The notes under the pieces are model-generated. The model was not told where the DNA came from. It made no database searches and saw nothing but the letters and a program-made list of their open reading frames with translations. Shown here in pieces: positions 57,741 through 64,000 of a stretch of DNA of 64,000 nt (position 1 is its first letter; every line of letters starts with the position of its first letter). Both the position numbers and the translations under genes were made by a program. Origin of the DNA: Parasitella parasitica. Its lineage: Eukaryota; Mucoromycota; Mucoromycetes; Mucorales; Mucoraceae. The stretch covers positions 1 through 64,000 of the forward strand of contig MU619325.1 of NCBI GenBank assembly GCA_025201805.1, written 5' to 3'.

Positions 57741-58390
57741 ATTTGATAGGGGAAGATGTCCTTGAAAAAAAAATCGATTCGGTATTTCGAAGATACCGGT
57801 ACAAGTAGTACGAAAAGCAGTCAGTGTTAGATCCAGCTAACACATCAACAAGATCATTGCTCTTGTAAGAGGATAAACTTGTGCCAGCTTTTCACTAAAT
57901 TCGTGTGGGGTGTGCTTATCTAAGATATGGACCTTGCCGAGATCAGAGAACTGTTAAACAAATAATACTAGACATTCGTTATAATCTAGAAAATGTACAC
58001 TACGAAGATGGTTTGATGCTTCAATAACGTTGCTTCTTAATAATTGTGTTTAGTTTACTTGACTTGTAAAAGCCTTTAAGCAGGTAGAGTTTTCCATCAT
58101 CGAACAAGAGCAATGAAGAAGTTCTCATAGGCGCTTTCAAACAGTTTTAAAAGCACATGTGATCAGCAAGTTTCAATTGACTGGTTCAGTGTACATCATG
58201 CAAAAATAAGCTGCAAATACAAATCAATGCATTGACACCATTTAGGTATAGAATTCTTTTACCAAGGTTGGTGTAAACCCAGTCGTAGTCTCAATCCAAA
58301 ACCTCTTATCATGCTTTCTTGTTCTGGTTGTTCTTTTTGTTTTTTTCTGCTCTTTCTCTTTTCTCTTTTCCCTAATATATTTTTGATAAA
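57741..58390. other. Divergent promoter region RPC9 / CaM kinase
   Basis: This holds the promoters of RPC9 (-) and the kinase gene (+). A minus-strand open stretch (HILDKHTPHEFSEKLAQVYP) at 57841-57955 looks protein-like but has no start codon and no known relatives. A C/T-rich tract (58315-58375) precedes the kinase start. Confidence 0.5.
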
Positions 58391-59991
58391 ATGGGCATCA
58401 GAGATTCTGTTGATGTGTGGATTCATGGTGGCGTGCCAAAACCTGAATCATACGAGCGCAAAAAATTGTACAACTTTGGAGAGGAATTAGGTTTGCTATG
58501 AATATATCTGATTCGAGTTGGAAAGCATTGATTTTGACGTTCACACGCAGGAAGCGGATCTTACGGATATGTCAAAAAAGCAACCCGTATCCATGACAAC
58601 AAGGAAGTTGCTATCAAAATCATCCCTAAATCAAAAGTGAAGGGTCATTTTGATATGGTTTATTCGGAAATGAAGGTATTAGAAGGTTTATCTCATCCAA
58701 ACATCATTGGATTTTACGATTGGTTTGAGTCTCGGTAAAGGGTCGTCTTTGGCAGCATACAAGTGCTTACTAAACCGTATCTTCATTGTGCAGGGAAAAG
58801 TTCTACATGGTGTCTGAAATGTAAGGTTTCGGTATTATCGTTAGTACCCCACTTTGAACGTAACGCAATCCGTTTCCCAAAACAGAGCTACTGGTGGAGA
58901 ATTATTTGAAAGACTATTTGAAAGAGGTAAATTCACTGAGAAAGATGCTATCGCAATTATGCAATCCGTGTTGAAAGGATTGGAATATTTGCATCAGAAT
59001 AAAATTGTCCACAGAGGTGCGTCTTAAAAGAGATTTGATTGTTTTTTGTTCAACATATTGACCCAGGGCAATACGTTTAGATATGAAACCAGAAAATTTA
59101 CTGTTCAAAACTCCCGAGTCGACAGCAGACCTAGTTATTTGCGATTTTGGGCATGTGGAATGAAGGGGATTCATACGATACAGTGGCTCATGTTTCTTTT
59201 GATTATTATAGGATTGCAAAGGTTGTTCAAGATGACGAAGCCGGGTTGAAGACACTTTGTGGCTCGCCAGGTTATGTTGGTAATTTGAGTTTTTTTTGTT
59301 GAATGATAATCGTATTAACAAGTATTTTTTTTTTTACAAGCCCCTGAAGTGCTTTTGAAAAAACCTTACAGTTTTCCAGTTGACATTTGGGGTGTTGGGT
59401 AAACGGAATTGCACAGATGGGTCTCTATATTTGTTTTGTTAATGAGTGTTGCTCGTAGCGTAATTGCATACACAGTACTTTGCGGTTATCAACCTTTCCA
59501 AGGCGAAGATGACACTGAAATGATGGATGATATTACGCATACACGCTATAATTTTCATGAAAGATACTGGAAGAACGTTTCGACTGATGGTAACTGCGCA
59601 ATAATATAAACTGGGCTGTCAAACTTTAGATTCAAACTCACGTAAAATGTTGACCGTAGCTCGTATGTTCATAAAAAAGTGTCTTTCATTGAACCCTGAT
59701 GTCAGACCAACAGCAACGGAAGCTTTGAATGATGTATGGATGACAGGACAACATGCCAAAGACATTGATCTTTTGGATACTGTGCGCGAAAACTTTAACG
59801 CACGCCGTACATTCAAGAGCGCTATTAGTGCAGTCAAGGCAATGAATCGAATCAAAGCACATTCAGTCCCGAGTGCAGTGAATGATGAAAAAAAAAGAGC
59901 CGCAACCAGTTTAGTGGCTCCTACAACTCAAGCCATCAATAGTATGAACATTGGCATGGATATGGGAAGAGCGAAATCGGCACAGCCATAA
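58391..59991 (+). CDS. Ca2+/calmodulin-dependent protein kinase (CaMK I/II type)
   Basis: This is a Ser/Thr kinase with all catalytic motifs split over nine exons. It has the Gly loop GSGSYGYV, the Lys in VAIKII, catalytic HRDMKPENLLF, DFG in ICDFGIAKV and CGSPGYVAPEVL. The activation loop has Thr before CGSPGYV, as in CaMKs activated by an upstream kinase. After the kinase domain, residues RENFNARRTFKSAISAVKAM form a basic amphipathic autoinhibitory/calmodulin-binding segment. Borders include 58490, 59150/59212 and a final exon ending at 59991. The intron inside DFG (59151-59211) has a GC donor (TTTTGG|GCATGT); no GT alternative restores GIAKV. Length and order match yeast Cmk1/Cmk2 and fungal relatives. 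Confidence 0.94.
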
Positions 59992-62154
59992 TAATCATTA
60001 TAATACCTTGTGTACTCTCAGCTATGTGGTGCAAAATACTATTCAATAATATGGGAATCAACATACGTCTAGATTCTCAAAAAAAAAAAAAACCTCTTAT
60101 TATGAATTATAAATACTCAATGTTTGTACTTTTTTATGTTGCTCCCATAAAGGATAAAATATCTTTATACGCTGTGTTTACACATTTTGTTTGTAAATAA
60201 TGCCCAAATGGTCTTTGACATCAAGTAGCAAAATATAGCAATGACTGAGTTTCAATCATCTAGCTTTCTACAGACTGCATCATGATCAATTTTTAACGGA
60301 TTTGGCATTTTTTTTTTTTTAAAGAGTTATATCTCCTCAAATTGTATAAGTAGCACGCTTTGCATTTTTTTTAAAATTTATTCAAGAATTTATTTCCAAT
60401 ATGGTGATATTTTTTATTTTAAACTTTTATACAATAGTTCCGTAGTTGTTTAAAAAATTTCAAAATATAGATTTTTGACAAAATGTGAAGAAATACACTA
60501 TAAACTTAAGATTTAAACCTTATCACGTAGTAGCTAGCACTATTTGAAGTATTCTTGCTTATTTACACATAGATCAAAAGTCTCGTTTTTGGCTTCAAAA
60601 ATCTGATATTTTCCAAAAATCGATTTTGGTAAAGGGACCCCTCAAGCAAAATCATCGAAAATTCAGTGAAAATTTTTTTACCTTCAAAGCCCACAATAAC
60701 TAAATAATATAAATCTAATGGCCTAAAGAGATTGTTTGGTGAACATTTGAGCTTCAATATCAGTCAAAAAGTAAGGTAAATGCGTCCTTTAGGCACAAAT
60801 TAGCGCAGTTTGATGCAACGTTGGGGTAAGTTGCTATAAACGAATACTGTTACGCTATCTTTATGGTTGTCTACAGATTCTGGTTGTAAATCGTATCAAA
60901 CATAAACCCTGACATCGCGAAATTTTGATAAAAAAGCATATTTTGGCAAAAAGATTTTTATTTTGATGGTGCTGATAGATCTGGTCATATTTGACTACAA
61001 GTAGTACAAATACAGGAATTCAATATTTGGACTATAGGTGTACAACAGGTAACTGTTTATCTGCAATCTCGGTTGAAGTCAAAGAAAGAATGTTCCTCAT
61101 CCCAAATTTGGTGTTAAGCAACACGTTTATTTTAAGGTTGTGTCTGCAAATAAAAAGATATGAATGTATAGCGATATACATTAAAAGCAGAGATAGATGA
61201 GCTACAAGTTTTGCCATAAGTGTTACATATAGATGAATGTCGTATATAACGACAACATTGCCAAAAAGTGTTTGGTGTTATAGAGCTTTCTCTGTGCTAT
61301 GTTGGCTCTCGCAGAAGATTGAATCAGAGACACTCCTCTCCGTTATTTACCTTCAATAGCTTGATAACTAATCATATACAGTACAGCTCGTGATTAATGC
61401 TGTTGGAGATGATCCTCCCTCAGCATTTTGTTTCTTAACTCCCTGTTGGCTCACATGTTGGTCAATAATGGGGAGATTCAAGCAACAACAGCGTGTACTT
61501 GTTTAGCACAGCTATGGGGCTCGCGTCAAATATGATTAATGATGAAAAGGATTTGTCACTAGATAAAATACCACACAATAACTTTCGATTCAAACCAGGA
61601 ACGTACCAAGACATTACCAAGTGAAACATCCGCCTGGTATTGTGGAGATAGAAGATAATACTCCAAGCTAAACATAGCTACACGTTATAACATCATATCC
61701 CTTTTTTTTCATTTTTGTTTAGTTAATAATGATAATTGATTCCCAAGAATATTAATTCGAGGGAAAAGGGTTATCAAAAAATTTGGGTAATCTTCCTTTG
61801 TGTCCCGCATCCACGGAAATCTTTAGTAAAAGGCGAAAGATTTATCCGATATGAGCACAAGACAGAAGTACAAAGAACTCATCAATTCCAGGAAATGCGT
61901 GCCTTTTTATACTTTTTCGCTCCAGTCTAAAAATTTGCGTAGTCACAAACAATATGGTCACAATCGGAGAGAAAAGATGGAAAGATGGGTGTCTGTATAT
62001 ACGCCAATGAAGGTGTGCCAGCAAAGTTAGTACGACATTTGAGGGTTAAAAAAGGACACTAACGAGACGATATCTGATCATGGTACACGGGGTTGAGCAG
62101 CAATTTATTGAAAAAAATATACACACATTCTACAGACTTATAGATGACAAAAGA
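59992..62154. other. Gene-poor region with MITE-like arms
   Basis: This is about 2.2 kb without a supported gene. Imperfect inverted arms lie at 60461-60487 and 60918-60950. An A run lies near 60079-60092. No frame in this stretch has visible family features. Confidence 0.55.
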
Positions 62155-62871
62155 TCAAGGACAAAATACAACCTGATATGCTGCAGCCTTGCATCCATAG
62201 ACACTGGTTGCATCATCAAAAGCATAGCTATAAGCTTCAGGACATTGAGCTTTGATTCTTTGAGCGTAATGGTTTGAGGTACATGTGCCTGCTGTATTGA
62301 AAGCACCAGTACAGCAATACTTGTCATCACCGTATTTCGAGCACGCACTCTCACAAGCTACAAATTTGCCGACTCCATTGACTGATTGTAAATCAAGTGG
62401 GCACTCAGGAAGACTTGTGCATTCAGAAGGTCTGCAATGTCGTTTGTCTAATTTTACTAGCTGATCCAAGCCTTTGATCATTTGTGGTTCGATGCGAATA
62501 GGGTAGTTGTAGCCATCGACAAACGAGACATCGTAATAGTCGATATCAGCAAGGACAGATGATAATTTGAACTCTGCTAGCGATGCTGGATTATCTGCTC
62601 CAGCAATATCGCAATTGTGGACATCGCAGTTTTCTCTGGCCCAAATACGCCCTCCCCAGTTTGCTTGAATAGTTAGTGCGTGAGTTTTGCCGTTCTGCAG
62701 TGGAAAGATGTGGCCTCGAGGCTCATCATTTGTTTGATATCCAATTTCAAGATTATGGCCACACTTGTTCAAAATGTTGATTTGCTTGGTCTCAGGGCTG
62801 CCAGAGGGGGCTGCGTGAACAGTAGTAGAAACTAGAGTTAGAGACGCTGCTAACAGCAAGGATGTCTTCAT
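62155..62871 (-). CDS. Secreted thaumatin-like protein
   Basis: This is a thaumatin/PR-5-type fold protein of 238 residues, intronless. The start at 62871 gives a clear signal peptide (MKTSLLLAASLTLVSTTVHA) with likely cleavage after HAAP or HA. Family features are INILNKCGHNLEIGYQTN near the N-terminus and NWGGRIWARENCD (thaumatin signature-like). Fourteen Cys occur in the mature part, against sixteen in classical plant thaumatins; the region DKYCCTGAF...GTC and the C-terminal YSYAFDDATSVYGC are typical. Fungal members act at the cell wall, and some bind or cleave beta-glucans; activity here is unknown. A TATA box lies 50 bp upstream. Confidence 0.92.
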   Translation of the reverse strand: MKTSLLLAASLTLVSTTVHAAPSGSPETKQINILNKCGHNLEIGYQTNDEPRGHIFPLQNGKTHALTIQANWGGRIWARENCDVHNCDIAGADNPASLAEFKLSSVLADIDYYDVSFVDGYNYPIRIEPQMIKGLDQLVKLDKRHCRPSECTSLPECPLDLQSVNGVGKFVACESACSKYGDDKYCCTGAFNTAGTCTSNHYAQRIKAQCPEAYSYAFDDATSVYGCKAAAYQVVFCP

Positions 62872-62920
62872 TAGAGAGTTTGGAATTATACAGATAATCT
62901 CTGGCAAGGCAATGGAACGG

Positions 62921-62928
62921 TATTTATA
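62921..62928 (-). promoter_or_regulatory. TATA box of thaumatin-like gene
   Basis: On the minus strand TATAAATA lies 50 bp before the ATG at 62871. This is a normal spacing for a fungal gene with a short leader. Confidence 0.55.
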
Positions 62929-63060
62929 TGGCACCGTCTAGTGTGTTTCTCTCACCCCTTCATATTGAATATAAATTCTCAACTTAAATCAAATACCACA
63001 ACGAAAGAGCCTCCTTACCATTCTTTTGTTTGGAAACAAAATATATACCAGACATTTTTA

Positions 63061-64000
63061 TTAAACATTTTCCTTCATTTCTTCATCTTTGTTTGTTGTT
63101 TCCTCTATCAAGATTTCTCTTGCTTTCATCAATGCGCCAATTTCAGCCTGCACATGATCTTCTGTAATTTTCTCTCCCACCACAAAGTCGGGAATGGCCG
63201 CCTTGTTTGCAGACTCGTCCTCTTCTTGGCCATTTTCGTTGCTTTCGTGCAATCTTTCATGCATCTCCTTGTAGCTGTCTTTCTTGGCCAGGTAGAACAG
63301 TCGGATAAGCGATGGGTGGTTGTCGTAAACAATCCTTGATGCCTGTAGTAAGGCGCCATTGGCAAGGTTGAATCTTTCTTGAGGAGGATCAAGCGAGTCT
63401 TCCAGTTCCATCAACGAGCTGTCAATCACTTGTGTGCCTGTGAGTACCTTGGGTCGATTTCTACATGACGTATCAGTAATGGGCAGCAGAACTCCATTCG
63501 TCGCACTTACAGCATAAAGCTAGATAATGATGTGCTATCTTTGCTGTATAATTTCGACACTTCGTGGTTGCCATGAGAATAACGGTATCTTCTTGGTGGA
63601 GCCTCCAATTTCGGCTTTTTTTTCAGTCTATTTTGTTCTAATTCATTATTGTCTCGAGGCTGCTTTTCAAAAGCAGGGCATCCAGATGCCTTCCAGATGA
63701 TCCAATGACGCTCGTGTTCCAAAATGGTCAGTATAATGTCAGTGTAAAGTTTGCCGTGAGGCTTGATGGCTCTCAGGAGCTTTAGCAACACTTGCTTTGT
63801 GTCGTTGATCCATGTTATCTGATCGTCAGAGAGTGTATATGAGGGCTGAATTAGCGATTGCTTTGTTGCTCCTCGGGCTGCTAAGGCTTCTTTGGTTTTT
63901 TCTTTTTCTTGACTCGAAAATCCAGAGAGGTATTGGAATAGAATCAAGTATTGGACAATGACATTTCTTCTGAATCTAGCATCTTCCATTTCCAAGTCCA
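63061..64000 (-). CDS. THO complex subunit 1 (THOC1/Hpr1 type), partial
   Basis: This is the 3' part of a gene that runs off the right edge. THO couples transcription to mRNA export. The exon 63995-63509 (open to the window edge) contains DARFRRNVIVQYLILFQYLSG, a segment strongly typical of THOC1, then TLSDDQITWINDTK and ERHWIIWKASGCPAFEK. A GT-AG intron (donor after ATG CT near 63509, acceptor ATGTAG) joins in phase to NRPKVLTGTQVIDSSLMELE and a C-terminal part rich in Glu, Lys and Asn ending EEMKENV. The start and N-terminal half are outside the window. Confidence 0.88.

Overview
The window looks like nuclear DNA of an early-diverging filamentous fungus, most probably Mucoromycota/Mucorales. 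It is AT-rich and dense with genes on both strands. Most genes are split by GT-AG introns of about 50-80 nt, homopolymer runs are frequent, and the proteins are fungal (DOT1, Yap1-type bZIP, CreA/Mig1-type zinc finger, Dld2-type dehydrogenase, peptide transporter, subtilase). I cannot name the species; the Mucorales placement is inference. Exon models were joined by eye. Where a summed coding length is quoted, it was checked to be a multiple of three.

Layout. 1-1.1 kb: intergenic DNA with copy A of a dispersed repeat. 1.1-4.2 kb: vacuolar-type alkaline phosphatase (-) and a four-pass membrane protein (+). 4.5-9.6 kb: two chromatin genes, DOT1 histone methyltransferase and a SWI3/RSC8-type SWIRM-SANT subunit (both -). 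9.97 kb: tRNA-Asn. 10-14.1 kb: gene-poor DNA with a possible 5S rRNA relic. 14.1-16 kb: PTR2 peptide transporter. 17-18.2 kb: NAD+-type mitochondrial carrier. 18.8-21.5 kb: a CENP-P-like kinetochore protein divergent from splicing factor SF3A2. 21.6-28.6 kb: mitoribosomal uS11m, a subtilisin-like protease, a scaffold gap, a CreA/Mig1-like regulator and mitoribosomal uL23m. 29-34.7 kb: thiamine-pyrophosphate-type carrier, Rho GTPase and D-2-hydroxyacid dehydrogenase. 36.4-39.8 kb: MFS antiporter and membrane GNAT protein. 40.1 kb: repeat copy B. 41-46.1 kb: tail-anchored acidic protein, acetoacetyl-CoA thiolase and a coiled-coil membrane protein. 46-49 kb: gene-poor. 49.1-53.3 kb: Yap1-like bZIP, a basic Ser-rich protein and a DHHC palmitoyltransferase. 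53.5-54.5 kb: decayed LINE fragment. 55.2-60 kb: coiled-coil protein, RNA polymerase III subunit RPC9 and CaM kinase. 60-62 kb: gene-poor. 62.1-64 kb: thaumatin-like secreted protein and the 3' part of THO complex subunit 1.

The genes are mostly unrelated housekeeping functions with no biosynthetic cluster or operon logic. I did not find a convincing new multi-gene system. The most interesting signals are the CENP-P homologue with a large charged insertion, three GC-AG introns, the dispersed repeat pair, a Yap1-like factor without N-terminal redox cysteines, a 22-nt microexon, and a His-to-Met change in the alkaline phosphatase active-site loop.
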